Shown: positions 31,897 to 44,108, counted from the first letter of the stretch. The stretch: DNA of 64,000 bases from Mikania micrantha (GCA_009363875.1 CM018682.1:66362031-66426030); one strand, 5' to 3'. Notes: generated by a model from the sequence alone, not told the origin. Numbers and translations are program-made.

Positions 31897-33891
31897 TCTA
31901 CAATTAAAACAAACAAAAATCAGAAACAAAAATTAATTCAAAAATTAAAAAGAAAATCTAAGTCTAAGTCTAGCGAACCTCCCCTGTGCCGAACCTTTGT
32001 TTATAAAGAACCTAAAACAGAAAAACCTATTTCATATTCACGAACCTTACAACTAAACAAACATATTGTTCAAATGCGAACCTCATGGTCAGCGAAACCT
32101 TCAACCATCAGAGGTTCGGTCATTGACTTTGAAAAGGTTCATCCCGAACCTTTTGAATTCAAACGAACCTGTTCAATCCAACGAACCAGTTTGAATTCCA
32201 GATCAAAAATTCAAATTTACGACCAAACTAATCACATGTATAGGTTCGCCATCAATCGATTCACAACTTTAATAGAAACAATTTTCACCAAAATTTGATT
32301 TGAATAGGTTTATTCAACACAGTTTAGGTTCGATTATCTAGACTAAAAACTTAGATTCCTACAAATCTAGCCAGTGAAAAATCAATCGATCTACCTCTTT
32401 AGAATCAAAACACCAATAAGAATCTAATGATATATGGCAAACTCACTGATTATCACAAAATCAAAAAATCAGTATCAACAATATGAGGTTCGTTTCTGAG
32501 AAAAATTAATGAAATTGACGAAGCTGTTCCACGAACCTTTGACTTTATACCTTTTCAAGTCTCAAACGAACATGTGAAACAAGCCTTTCAACGAACCTAT
32601 AAGCAAACCTTGTTAGACGAACCTTCCAACAAACTAGTTGAACAAACCTTCCAACAAACCTTATAAACGAACCTCTCACCAAACTTTATAAACGAACCTC
32701 CCAACATACCTATGAAAGGTTCGTCTCAACCAATACACACATTTTCACAAATCTTTTGACATTTTTAATTTTTCAAATTTAATCAAAACTTTTCGAACAA
32801 AAAAAAATTTGGTGTTTCAGAGTTAAAAAACAAATAATCAATAATTGTTGATTCATCATCAGATATATCAAAAATCTTTTTGGATTTTAAAATTATATAT
32901 AAAAAAACCAAAATTTTAATGAAGTGATAAACCTAAAATGAAATACAAAAGTGAATGAAACAAACACATATTTTTGGTGAGAAAGATCCAGACATGAGAT
33001 CATATTGCATTTACAATTATCGACACAAACTGATTGAATTAATGAATATGTTAATTAGCAAATCACAATTCAAAGATAATTGTTAGTATATGAGTCCATT
33101 AAATTTAATTACATGATTAAGATATCAAATGAAATCAAAACAATCAAATACTTTATATTCCTCATTTAGTTCAACACATCCCCATTTTGTGAATAATTAA
33201 TCAAACAATAATGTTCTTGAAACAATTTAATTCAAATGTCACTAGTTTGATCATGCAAAAACAAAATGGAATTTCTTTTAGAAAATAATAAAATGTAAAA
33301 CAATTTGAATTTGTTCAAAATCTTGGAATCAAGGTTGATACTTACGTATGCTCATATGATCCAAATAATGAACGAAACAATAATTTAAGATTAAGCTTTT
33401 AACAATCAGATCGATATTCTCATATACACAAAGATTGTCCAAAACATAACCAAACCAAGAAAACAAATTTGAATTATTTAAAGCTATAAAAATCAGGTCG
33501 ATACGTAAGTATACGCAAAGAAAGTTTCAGCTTTAAACAAAAATAAAAGAAAAATAAATTTAGAATTTCTTTTTAAAATTAAACACATGATCAAAAACTA
33601 GCAATTAAGTAATTTTAATTCAAGAAACACATTTTAAGATTAACAACCACGCATTCAGGACAAAGCTAAGCACTGTATTCAAAGCAACTGTTTCCCACAA
33701 AGTATAATCATAATTTTGCCAAACGTTATCTCAACTAAGTTATAAACCTACCAACATATCATACTAAGTAATTGTAAATGCTCTTTAAGTTTAAGTTCTA
33801 GTATGATACATATGTGCTTCTGATTACTACAATATACTATCATTTCTCACTAGGTCAATTCAAAAAAAATTGATTATGAAGGAAATTGATT
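31897..33891 (-). other. Copia-1 pol to extra-ORF spacer with GGTTCG words
   Basis: Non-coding. 31970-32720 is dense in CGAACC/GGTTCG words; 32740-33890 is AT-rich with nothing recognisable. The + strand frame at 31864-32298 is an artefact of the stop-free word. Confidence 0.6.
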
Positions 33892-34293
33892 TCAAATGAC
33901 CTCACCCATGACCCTAATTCCAATAAATTTGAGTAAATACTCAAAACGAGTTTTATCAAAGGCCTTGATGAGAAGGTCTGCACGTTGCTCATTTGTGTGT
34001 ATCTTCATCACATCAATAAGTTTCTTTTCATAGCCATCGCGTATGAAATGAAAACGAATATCAAGGTGTTTAAAACGCGAATGATACCCTGGATTTTTAG
34101 TAATAGCAATGGCAGCCTCATTACCAACATGCATCGGGGTATTAAGATAATTCAAACCATAGTCTCTCATTTGTTGTTGTATCCACAAAACTTGTGAACA
34201 ACAACTAGCATTAGCGACATACTCAGCTTCACAAGTTGAAGTAGCCACAGAAGTTTGCTTTTTACATTGCCAAGAGACCAATCGTTCCCCCAA
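33892..34293 (-). pseudogene. rh: Copia-1 RNase H
   Basis: LVSWQCKKQTSVATSTCEAE (the copia S.. STAEAEY motif with C for A), HVGNEAAIAITKNPGYHSRF, KHLDIRFHFIRDGYEKKLID, QRADLLIKAFDKTRFEYLL. Conserved Ty1/copia RNase H end of pol, nearly open. Confidence 0.9.
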
Positions 34294-35459
34294 AAATTGT
34301 GCACCACCAGTTGTGGACTTTGCATCTGTTTAACATCCTCCATAATCGGAGTCACTGTAGGAATTGAAGGAGAAGTTATCATCCTTAGGATACCATAGAC
34401 CGGTGTCTGGTGTACCCTTTAGATAATGAAGAATTCGCTTGACTGCTATCGGATGTGACACCTTAGGTTTAGATTGATATCTTGCACAGATACTTGTAGC
34501 AAAAACACTATCTGGTCTTGAGGTTGTCAAATACATCAAACTTCCAATAATTCCATGATAAAGTGTAGGATCTACCAACTCCCTCTTAATATCAGGCTCA
34601 ATCCCGTGAGTAGGTTGAATGGGCGTGGAAATTAGTTTTGAATCAAGCATGCTAAACCGTTTCACCCCATCTTGAATATATTTAGTTTGATGAATGAAAA
34701 TCCCATTATCAGTTTGATCAACTTGTAGACCCAGAAAAAATTTGATATCTGACATCGCACTCATCTCAAATTTATCAATCATCACCTCTTTGAATTCCAA
34801 ACACATTAGTTTATCGGTAAATCAAAAATGATATCATCCACATAGATCTAAACAAGGAGAATGTCCTTGCCCTTTTCTCGAAAAAAACAAAGTTTTGTCA
34901 ATCTGACCCCTATTGAACCCGTGTTCTATAAGGTGAGTCGATAAAGTCTCATACCAGGCACGTGGAGCCTGATGAAGACCATACAATGCTTTGTCCAAGA
35001 GGTAAACCAGATCCCGATGGATAGGATCCACAAAGCCCAGTGGCAGAAAAACATACATTGTTTCCTTCAACGAGCCATACCGAAAAGTAGATTTAACATC
35101 CAACTGAAATAATTTGAACTTCTTATGAGTGGCAAAAGTAAGAAAAAGTCGAATTGCTTCTAATCGTGCCACAGGTGCAAAAACCTCATCATAATCAATT
35201 CCTTCAACTTGTCTAAAACCATGAACCATTAAACAAGTTTCTTTCTGACAATTACGCCTCTGTCATCTCGTTTGCATCTCAACACACATCGAGTGCCAAT
35301 CTTTTTCTCTCTTTTTAACAAATCTACCAAATGCCAAACTCCCAACTTCTGAAATTAATTCAATTCTTTTTGCATAGCCTCCACCCCGGCCGGCTCATAC
35401 TAAGCTTCAGTCACAGTCTTTGGCTTTATTTGAGAAATAAATGCTCAATGCATCCAGAG
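34294..35459 (-). pseudogene. rt: Copia-1 reverse transcriptase
   Basis: 34834-35229: VEGIDYDEVFAPVARLEAIR, FQLDVKSTFRYGSLKE (AF of DVKTAFL changed), DKALYGLHQAPRAWYETLS. The YVDDI active-site box lies at about 34829-34845, flanked by stops. 34330-34806: KFFLGLQVDQTDNGIFIHQ, YHGIIGSLMYLTTSRPD, VSHPIAVKRILHYLKGTP, SYSDSDYGGC. Clear Ty1/copia RT, disabled by a few stops. Confidence 0.9.
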
Positions 35460-35981
35460 CTATTGACTGTCATGAGTCTTCTCTAACTCAACATACATAC
35501 TTTCTTCATTTGTGACTTGATTACGTGTATGCACTCCTGCATTAGGATCTCCTATGATCTGATCAATCGGATGATAAACATGAACACGTGTGACAGGCAA
35601 TTGTTGTACAACCACCTCATGATCCAGATGGTTGATGTTCTGATCAAGATCTTGATCATGGGAAATAGCATCTTCAAAGACATCATTTTCATCCTCAGAT
35701 AACCAATCTTCATTAATAACTTCTGAAGTACCTTCTCCGTGTGGTGTAATAACTCCATCTTCATGTTGATGAGAAATACCATGTTCTTCTGAATTCTGCA
35801 AATCATACAACATTTGTAAGGTTATTTCATCATCAGAAACAATTGAAGACATATTAAAAGACTCAAACAACTTATTATAATCGAAAATCCAATCTGGACC
35901 CTTCCTATTCGGTATAGGTGTATGTCGTTGGACATCCACATGATACCACAATTCCACAACACCCGTACGTTTGTTAAACAC
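35460..35981 (-). pseudogene. Copia-1 integrase-RT linker
   Basis: Acidic, low-complexity linker (SEDENDVFEDAISHDQDLDQ, YHPIDQIIGDPNAGVHTRNQ), typical of the region before copia RT; ends at TGA before the RT start. Confidence 0.75.
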
Positions 35982-36041
35982 ACGTTTGTTAGGAAGACTA
36001 TAGCCAAGAAAGAAACCCTCTTCAACTTCAGAATTGAATTT

Positions 36042-36840
36042 TTAATCTTTCTTTAGCATTGTACAAGGAGCCCCAAAAGGTTCCAAGTGTTCCAAATTGG
36101 GCTTTCGATTCTGAAACAAGTCATAACAAGTTTTATTGTGTCTTTTGACAATTAAAACTCTGTTAAGAGTAAAACAAGCAGCAGCCATAGCTTCACACCA
36201 AAAAGTAATGGGAAGTTTAGAATCAGCTAGCATTGTTCTCGCAGATTCAATCAAAGTCCTGTTCTTTCTTTCAGCTACACCATTCATCTGAGGTTCATAA
36301 GGTGCACTGAATTGCTACTTAATGCCTTTGGAATTAAGAAATTCCTCCATTTAATGATTCTTAAACTCAGTCCCATGATCAGATCGTAAACGCCTCACCC
36401 TCAACTTATATAAAGTCTCCAACCTAGTTATCAACAAAACAAGGTTTTCATAAGTATCTGATTTACGTTTGAAAACATAACCCATGAAAATCTTGAAAAG
36501 TCATCCGTTACAACAAATGATTATGCACAAGATGATTCATTTTCCGAATATGAATATGTCCCATTCGCCTGGGCCATGAACGTGTGTCCTGTTCAGTAGC
36601 TTTGGACACCAGGCATGTTTCCACTTTATTTACTGTCTCTTCTTTTGCCATGTCAAGCTCATAAAGATCCTTGCTCCGATCAGCTGTCATCAGAATCCAC
36701 TCCTTAGAAATCCGAAATCCTTTCTTGAGTACATAACACCTTTCTTTTTCAAACATCACTTTATAAACCTTATCAAAAATATGCGAAACACTCAACAAAT
36801 TGTTAGTTAATTCTTTACAAAAATTAACATTGTCAAACAC
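36042..36840 (-). pseudogene. int: Copia-1 GAG-pre-integrase and integrase, N-terminal core deleted
   Basis: 36508-36840: NVNFCKELTNNLLSVSHIFD and RRMGHIHIRKMNHLVHNHLL (pre-integrase, HHCC side). The frame then jumps to TDDFSRFSWVMF, losing about 45 residues with the first catalytic Asp region. RLRSDHGTEFKNH (Asp 2) and MNGVAERKNRTLIESARTML (Glu) follow. Not functional. Confidence 0.8.
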
Positions 36841-37576
36841 TCCACCTTTTCCACTTTCTTAGAAAACACATTTTTCTTTTGAAAATTTCCACTAAACTCT
36901 CCTTCATGTGTATTAGATGATCTAACATACACAATCGGTGTAAGAGTAGTGGTTGGTTTGGTTTTAATCACTAGTTTGGAAACCTGTGAGGTTTTATGCA
37001 CCACCTTCTCAACTTGTTTAATCTCAGATTTTGACTGCTGAGATTCAAAATTCTTTTTCTCAACATTTTTTCCCTTACAACCATTTTTTCTCAAAATATC
37101 AAAAGAATATTCTGACTCAGTGATATCTTCAATGATTGGAGCATCACTTTCAAGGGACACCTTTTCATTAGAAGATGAGACTCCAGCACATTCATTTAAA
37201 GAAGCTGGATGTACTTCCAAATTATGATCAATTTATGATCTAGGAACATAGCATGAAATCCCAAACCAGTGGTATCATTCGATGATCTTTGCATAGCAGC
37301 AAAGTAATCAATATCATACTGAGAATTCTGATAATTTTCTAGCTTGCTTTTATTCAAATATGTTTCTGCTCCGGCTGCTGACAGTTCAACTTTCAACTTT
37401 CGTACTGACTCGAGATGCACAGAAACAACATGATTATTTTGCAAAACTTTAATTATTAATTCTTCATTTTCTTTACCCAAGTCTATGATCTTTTTGTCAA
37501 AACCTTTTTCTCTTGAAACCAATTTTTTGTTAGCTTCAGTGCACTCAATCACTTCAGCAATCAATTGAGCATTCAT
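36841..37576 (-). pseudogene. Copia-1 gag C-terminal coiled coil and junction where protease is missing
   Basis: 37196-37576 is a coiled-coil-like stretch (ECTEANKKLVSREKGFDKKI, ELIIKVLQNNHVVSVHLESV). 36807-37220 is a Ser/Lys-rich part. The protease motif WYxDSGCSRxMTG, present in copia-2 at 62050, is absent: sequence passes from KKNVFSKKVEKVE to the protease tail just before NVNFCKEL. Confidence 0.7.
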
Positions 37577-37749
37577 TTCCTTCAGCTTTTAAATGACCTC
37601 TAAAAGATCATTATTTACCTCCTCAGCCTTTTCTTTGCCCTTGCTTTCTTCTTCATCCATAGAAGACAAAAACACACCCATTAAATCATCATATTGCTTT
37701 CCCTAGTCACATCCTTCGTCTGCTTAACTGACTAAAGCTTTTGTTGATT

Positions 37750-38313
37750 CTTCAGACTTCTCCCTTTTCTTTTGATGAGCTTCTTTTGGATTGAAAGGAT
37801 TTAAGTTTCCTTGCTTCTTTGGGTTTTTACATTTTCGAGCAAAATGAACCAATTCACCACAATTGTAACATTGTGTGGCCTTTGGATTGAATCCAAACTT
37901 TGTATTACGAACAAAAGTAAACTTCTTTCATGTTTTCTTCTCATATTTGTTAATTCTTCTTATTGCACTAGCCAAAGCCCACTTTGTATCAATCAATTCC
38001 ATCTCATCATCATCTATCTGCTCATAATCTCCAAAATAAGATTAGAATTTCCTATTCTTCCAGCTATCTGTTCATCATAAGCACTGACAACACATGACAA
38101 TATTGACATATGATCTCTGACAGCCTCCATAGATACCTTTCCCAGATTAGTTGTATTCAATTGAATTGGAATAGATGAAGAATCAGACTTTTTCTCATTC
38201 CCAGAATAAGATAAACTTGAACTAGTAGATGCACATGGTACAGAAATACTCTCAGTAGTACTTGAAACAAAAGATGTTTGTATTTTTGCAGATGAAACAG
38301 GAGGTGTGACCAC
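37750..38313 (-). pseudogene. gag: Copia-1 gag C-terminal region with zinc knuckle
   Basis: 38014-38313 is Ser-rich and ends SCVVSAYDEQIAGRIGNSNL. The CCHC knuckle CYNCGELVHFARKC lies at about 37826-37870 (minus). RNA-binding nucleocapsid part. Confidence 0.75.
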
Positions 38314-38342
38314 AGATGCACCAAAAAGTGAAGGATCATGTG

Positions 38343-39020
38343 TTACATTTCCTGTTCTTCTAACTTTTGAATAAATTCAACACGTGTCATTCCAGAAAGA
38401 TTTTCTCTCAAAATCAACACTAATGAGTTCCACCTTTCAGGAAAAGCATCTGCAAAACAATCTATCTTTTCCTCTCTAGAATACTCAATTCCACACTTAC
38501 GAACTTCTGTCAACAAATGTCGATATCTTGTAATCAAATCATCAAGACTCTCATTGCCAATATAGTTGAAATTCTCAAATTCTTTTCTCAAATCAGTGGC
38601 TTTCTTTTTCTTGAGTTTGGTGTTTCCCTTTACTCTCGCCTTCAAAGCATTCCATAAACCATATGATTCTTTGTGTTCATCAAATTGATGAAGAATTTGA
38701 TTAGGAATAGCTTGACTTAACATCCAATATGCTTTCTTCTTTGAATCATATTTCTTTCGTTGTTCAACATCCAATCTATCAAGAGTTTGATCAAGATATG
38801 TTTCAACCACCTTTGGTCATTCATATGGTGATAAGATTCTTTCCCAAAGATTTGTGTTAGTACCATTGAGATGAGTCTCAAACCGACCTTTCCAATTTTC
38901 ATAATCAGTCAAATCAAGTAGTTTTGGTACTTTGTTTGTGCTTCCTGACTCAGTTTCACTAATCAAAATACTCTGAATCTTAGAATTTTGATTGGCAACT
39001 GCTGCAAACATATCTGCCAT
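38343..39020 (-). pseudogene. gag: Copia-1 gag (UBN2-type)
   Basis: Starts MADMFAAVANQNSKIQSILI (39020) with KLLDLTDYENWKGRFETHLN. After a stop at 38817 it continues KYDSKKKAYWMLSQAIPNQI, YGLWNALKARVKGN, LRKEFENFNYIGNESLDDLI, FPERWNSLVLILRENL. This is the UBN2 capsid fold of plant Ty1/copia gag. Only one stop in the first 220 codons. Confidence 0.85.
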
Positions 39021-39499
39021 GATTCAGACCTTTTTTTATCAGCGAACCTATTCCTTGTTTATAATCTCATGAACCTAAGTATTAGACGAACCTCCTTCAA
39101 ACCTTGACCAACGAACCTTTTTGATAACGAACCTTTTTCAAAACCTTTCAAACGAACCTCTCCAAAATTTTAACACACAATCCTCAACTTGAAAAGATTC
39201 GTCTTACAAACCTCAACGAACCTTAGAATTCAAATGATAATCAACCAAGTTCGTCTCACAAACCTATGATTTAAACTTGAAAATTTTGGAAGGAGAATCT
39301 TCAAAATCTGGAGGGAAAACCTTCAAAGCTTCAACCTTCTAAGTCACTAATTTTTTAACAAAAATCTAATTTCAACCAGCAAGACAGCAATACATGATGA
39401 TAAAATATCAGCAAACATTCGTAAACTAAAAATCAAACTCCAGCCATTTCAGAATCTTTAAAATGATTGATAATCTTCAAGAACTTGAATAGAACTCCT
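39021..39499 (-). other. Copia-1 untranslated leader
   Basis: Between PBS and gag. 39040-39270 carries about ten CGAACC-type words; the rest shows nothing recognisable. Confidence 0.6.
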
Positions 39500-39517
39500 C
39501 CAAAAGCTCTGATACCA
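39500..39517 (-). other. PBS of copia-1 (initiator tRNA-Met)
   Basis: Minus strand TGGTATCAGAGCTTTTGG next to the 5' LTR end (one base apart). Confidence 0.9.
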
Positions 39518-39518
39518 C

Positions 39519-39972
39519 TGTAGATTGCTCTTAATCGATCATTGAAATTCTATTAACAATTCAATCTATACGGAATCAAGATAGAATCTATATGAATCAA
39601 AGATATACAATCATTATGATAAACATCATGTTCATTGATAACGAAATCTGATTATAAGAACATACAATAAGAACACACAGTTCTTTACAATCACACAGAT
39701 CTAACACAGATTCTGTCACTCTCTGGTTCTGTCATTCACACCACAAAAACAGACAAACCTGCAATATATACAAAACTCAACCGAACCTAGCCGAACCATT
39801 AGGTTCTCCAGACGAACCCATTGGTTCGCTGGACGAAGCTTTACATATCAACACCCTAGGTTCGCCGAACCTATACAGACTCATGCCTAGGTTCGTGGCC
39901 CAAGCGAACCTAGCATAAAACCTATATTAACTTATACAATTTGAAAGCAAACTATTACAAAATGAACCAACA
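39519..39972 (-). repeat. Copia-1 5' LTR (454 bp)
   Basis: Matches the 3' LTR at 27826-28280. Right edge CCAACA, followed by the TSD TATGG. Element length 27826-39972 = 12,147 bp. Confidence 0.95.
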
Positions 39973-40560
39973 TATGGCCCAAAAACTGAACTTCCCTTAG
40001 CCAAAATTCACACATAGAGAATTTGGCATAGAGTTGTTCTTTCTTCAACAGCCCAAAATCTTCTTGAGGTGTTGCTCATGTTCTGTTTTGCTCTCGGAAT
40101 AAATCAGTATGTCATCAATAAAGACAATGACAATTGATCCAGATACGGCTTGCACACTCAGTTTTTAAAATCCATGAAAACCACTAGTGCGTTTGTCAAT
40201 CCGAAAGGCATCATCATAAACTCATAATGCCCATACATGGTTCGAAAAGTCGTTTTTGGTATGTCTTCTTCCTGAACTCTGAGCTCATGATATCCTGAAC
40301 GCAAATCCATTTTGGAAAACTATTACGCTCCTTGTAGTTGATCAAAAAGATCATCAATTCTTGGCAATGGATACCGATTCTTGATGGTTAATTTGTTCAG
40401 CTCCCTGTAGTCTATGCACATTCGAAAGGATCCATCCTTCTTTTTCACGAATAGAACCGGATCTCCCCACAGTGAGTAGCTTGGTCAGATGAAACCCTTA
40501 TCCAATAATTCTTGCAACAGATTGGACAATTCCTGCATCTCCTAAGGGGCTAACCTGTAA
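39973..40560 (-). pseudogene. rt: E RT, upstream half
   Basis: Minus strand continuation of E beyond copia-1: connection (FWLRE..), catalytic box at about 40105-40130 (GTCATCAATAAAGACAAT on + = IVFIDD), SGYHELRVQEEDIPKT, and the FRMCIDYRELNKLTIKNRYP block at about 40370-40430. Several stops. Confidence 0.75.
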
Positions 40561-41483
40561 GGAGATGTTGCAACCAAAATTGCTCCAGGAACTAAGTTAA
40601 TACGGAACTCTACCGGTCGTGCTGCTGGCAGACCAGGTAGGCCGTCAGGAAATACTTACAGATACTCTTATACTACAGGAACCTCTTGCATCTTGATCTT
40701 GTCTTTCTCCTTTCCCACCACGTGAGCCAGAAAAGCTACACATTCCTTCCGTAAACACTTACGCGCCTTTATGCAAGATACGATTTTGACACTCTGTTTT
40801 GCTTGATCCCCTCGAACTTCCAACACTCGATCGTTCGTCATTGGAATTCGAAACAGATTTTCAAAACAGATGACTTCCACTGTATTGAGAGATAGCCAAT
40901 CCATCCTAACAATGATATCGAAACTGCCCAACTCCATTGCTTTCAAATCGATTGTGAATGTCTGACCATTAAGAGTTAATGAGCAGTTTCAAAGTATGGT
41001 ACTAACCGTGATTTGTTTCTCGTTTGCTACTTCAATGATATAAGGGGAGTCTAAAGATTCCTCAACATGATTAAGTTGGCATGCAAAGTCGGCCGAGATA
41101 AAACTCTGATCCGCACCAGTGTCAAACAGAATAGATGTATAAAAGTAATGTAAGAGAAATGTACCAGTGACCACGTTCGGGTCCTGACAAGCAGCTAAAG
41201 CTCCTAAAGCAAAAGCACTTCCACGCGGTGCCAAAACTGCCGGTTGCATCCTCTTTGGGCAATTCCCTAAAAAGTGGCCAACCACACCACAGTTATAGCA
41301 TCCGCCATTGTTCTGGTTCGGATTCTTGGGTGGTCGAAGAGCTAAAGCAGCATTGTTCAGTGTTTGAGACTGTGCCATTCTACAGTTCTGGACCCAATGA
41401 CCCTTTCTTCCACATCCCGTGCAATGTTTGCGAAGATTGTTAGCAGCAAGATGGAATTGGCACTTGGCACACAAAGGAAACAT
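40561..41483 (-). pseudogene. gag-pr: E protease and nucleocapsid
   Basis: 40989-41483: FPLCAKCQFHLAANNLRKHC, knuckles CTGCGRKGHWVQNC and CYNCGVVGHFLGNC, then VVTGTFLLHYFYTSILFDTG with intact DTGADQSFISADF. 40668-40946: LGSFDIIVRMDWLSLNTVEV and linker. D-type throughout. Better preserved than D (DTG intact) but with a shift at about 40950-40990. Confidence 0.8.
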
Positions 41484-41745
41484 GCCAGTGTATGGTTTCT
41501 TGTGCAGGTTTTATGGTGTAACTGCTACTTGGTTGATTGGGGCGGCCATCGTGTAGTTCTTGATGACCTTACATTTCTTCTTAGCGTGGTGTGTAGCTTT
41601 CTTCGGTGATTCTTCCTTGATCTTGCCTGCGTCTGGTTCTTTTTTCAGAGTCCTAGATGCTACCATCACGTCAGCAAGTTTTCCTGACAAGCTAATACTG
41701 ACTCCAAAATAACATGACTTGTTGCGTCTGGGCAATACTTTGAAA
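41484..41745 (-). pseudogene. gag: E gag middle, D-type up to the chimeric joint
   Basis: SLSGKLADVMVASRTLKKEP, EESPKKATHHAKKKCKVIKN and the MAAPINQVAVTP tail match D at 21200-21400. At about 41730-41745 the sequence turns into C-type gag (FKTLIISKYC). Confidence 0.75.
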
Positions 41746-42386
41746 TAATCAAAGTTTTAAAATCCTTCCAGCCCATTACATCAACAGTGGCCGTACCAAA
41801 TAATTTTGACTTGGGTATTCCACAATGTCAATGTTCAGTCTTTAAGAGAATAAGTAGCATATGTTACTTTATGCTCTTTTAAGCACTGGATGATTTGATG
41901 TTTTGTTTCCATCTCACTAATCCATTTTAACAACCACTCACCTCATTCCATGCTAGTAAAATCAGGAGGGTTATAGGTTTCAAAGTGGTTGTATGTACAT
42001 CCATGTGGCAGAGAATCTAAAAATGTTATGTTTATACTAGTGGTAGTATGAGTTTCTGTATTCCTATCAATAGTGTTGCGCTCTATATGGCTTCCACCTG
42101 AGCTAGAAGCTATGTTCTGCTGATATTGAGCCAACATGCCTGGAATAACTGCCACCAGTTGCTCATTTAAAATTTGAGCTATTGTTGCTTCATTTAGTTC
42201 AGATCAACTAGCAGCCGTAGGTGGAACCGTATACGTTTCAGAATTCACGGGTGGAACCATGTTCGTTTCCGGATTGATAGGTGAATCCGGATTGGATTCT
42301 GGATTAACAGGTGGGACTTGATTCAGTCCAGGGTTAGTAACGTTCTTGGCAGCGTTCTTAGCTGGTCGACCTCTTTTTGGAGCCAT
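41746..42386 (-). pseudogene. gag: C- gag N-terminal half
   Basis: MAPKRGRPAKNAAKNVTNPG and repeated PPVNPE motifs as in C+. A stop follows PPTAAS. Then VAVIPGMLAQYQQNIASSSG, the C-type capsid pieces EMETKHQIIQCLKEHKVTYA and FKTLIISKYC, then the joint to D-type gag. Confidence 0.8.
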
Positions 42387-42639
42387 TGTTCTGCTAACAT
42401 GCCGACAAACTCAGGTCAGTTTAAGAACATTAAAGATATAACCCTTTTAGTCACACAAATTCAACCATATTCAGTCATACTGAAAAATCATGTTGATATG
42501 TGATTATAAGAAATATAGTATAACTACATTGATATAGTCCAGAGAAGTTTTCAGCACACAATAATCGTACAAATGTTTGTAATTATACTTAGTCCTATTA
42601 TCTCAAAAACATGTTATAGTATCACACAGCACACGGCAT

Positions 42640-42800
42640 TGTGATATAGATATGTTATCACACTTGTTTTTGATATATTATTATATAGGACATTGATATG
42701 TTCTCACATAGTATTTTGATACGTTGCCATACAGGCATTTGATATGTTCTCACACAGTATTTTGATACGTTTCCATACAGGAAATTGATATGTTCTCATA
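42640..42800 (-). repeat. Diverged tandem repeats between leader ORF and gag (C-)
   Basis: TTGATATGTTCTCACA and TTTTGATACGTTGCCA units alternate. Shorter counterpart of the 68-bp array in C+ (15650-16260). Confidence 0.7.
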
Positions 42801-43030
42801 CAACACAACAGATATACAGAAAGAAAACATGTCATTACTACGATATCGTTTTTGTACATCAGTAGAGTTAAGTGCAAGGTATTTTCATTACACTAATCAC
42901 ATGAGTACATAGCCTAATCATTTCGGATCTATCCTACAAATAAAAACTATCCTTGTTACATACCCAACCTATCTGTTTCCATTTAGTGATATCTACAAAG
43001 AGACATTCCAAAAGTTAGCCTCTGATCATA

Positions 43031-43773
43031 TTTACTGTAAAAAGTACGGCAAGCAAGCTATCACCATAGCTATAACAGCCATTACTATAGCAACCGCCAT
43101 TATCCTCACCTCCATATCTAAACCTCTAAACTTCTCCACCTGCCCTCTCACTCTCATAACGTACTGCCAAAACAATAAAATCATAGTTTACATCACCAAC
43201 CATCTCATCCTTTCTTCTATTACTATCCTCCAAGCCCTCGTCCCAACCTCCAAATCCACAACCAGTTCTACAAAGATCTGGTCAGCAGAACTGCCCTCGA
43301 TCAAGGTATCACATGTCTCTTTCAGAGTTCCACGGGACTACATCAGCTCAAGTTGAGTGCCTTGCAGGTCCGAGGTGGCCCGCTATAGCTGGGCTCACAA
43401 CTCAGACCTGCCTAGAGGACTCACCCACCTCGTGGGTGGATCTTGGGAAATCTATGGGGGCAAGCTGATGTCTTAGTGGTAGTCTAGTGGTCTTACGGCC
43501 TTTTCCTCGCTTATGTCTAATCCCAATAAAGACCGGGAGTCTTTGGGGTGTTGGGTTCCTAGCTTGTATAATAGCCAAAGTATCATCATCAAATACCTGA
43601 GAATATCGTCGTGGTGTCTGTGGTACTAGTGGTGGTGTGTGTGAAACATGAGGTACCGCTCTAGATGCCGCTGAAGATACCTCTGAATCTGAGCACTCGC
43701 TAGAACTAGGCGTATCATCCAAAATCACATATGGAATCCTCTGATAGATAAATCGTTCTCCTGAATTTGCCAC
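43031..43773 (-). pseudogene. Extra leader ORF of C- (homologue of 14570-15346)
   Basis: MANSGERFIYQRIPYVILDD opens a 123-codon frame (to 43402) through SPRRYSQVFDDDTL-like and GIRHKRGKGRKTTRLPLRHQ to THEVGESSRQV. After stop and shifts, homology resumes and ends in EVRIMAVAIVMAVIAMVIAC, then LPYFLQ and TAA at 43031. Same domain order as C+: N-terminal conserved block, Ser/Pro-rich, basic, helical, membrane helix. No known family recognised. Confidence 0.6.
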
Positions 43774-44064
43774 TATTGTAGAAACACAATTTCCATATCA
43801 GTATCCTGAAATAAATATTCAATAATAATATTCAACGCAACCATGACATGATATCTCTTCCTATCTTAAAGCAACTACTCGTCATTATAGTTATTACTGT
43901 TCTACTTGTATTGAAATATACTAAAACGCACACATGTTGCAAATTTCAGTTATGCTGGGCACTCATAAATGGAATTCATGCCACCTGATTATTCTGGCTT
44001 AATTCAAGACAATTTTTACTGGTTAGTTACATTCGGTGCTCTCAGTGTCACTATACGAGCCTAT

Positions 44065-44078
44065 GGTTATAGTCTAGG
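44065..44078 (-). promoter_or_regulatory. Conserved CCTAGACTATAACC downstream of PBS (C-)
   Basis: Identical to the copies in C+ (14266) and D (22197), about 30 nt after the PBS. Confidence 0.5.
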
Positions 44079-44108
44079 TCCCTAAGTCAACCTAAATTCT
44101 ACAACCTG

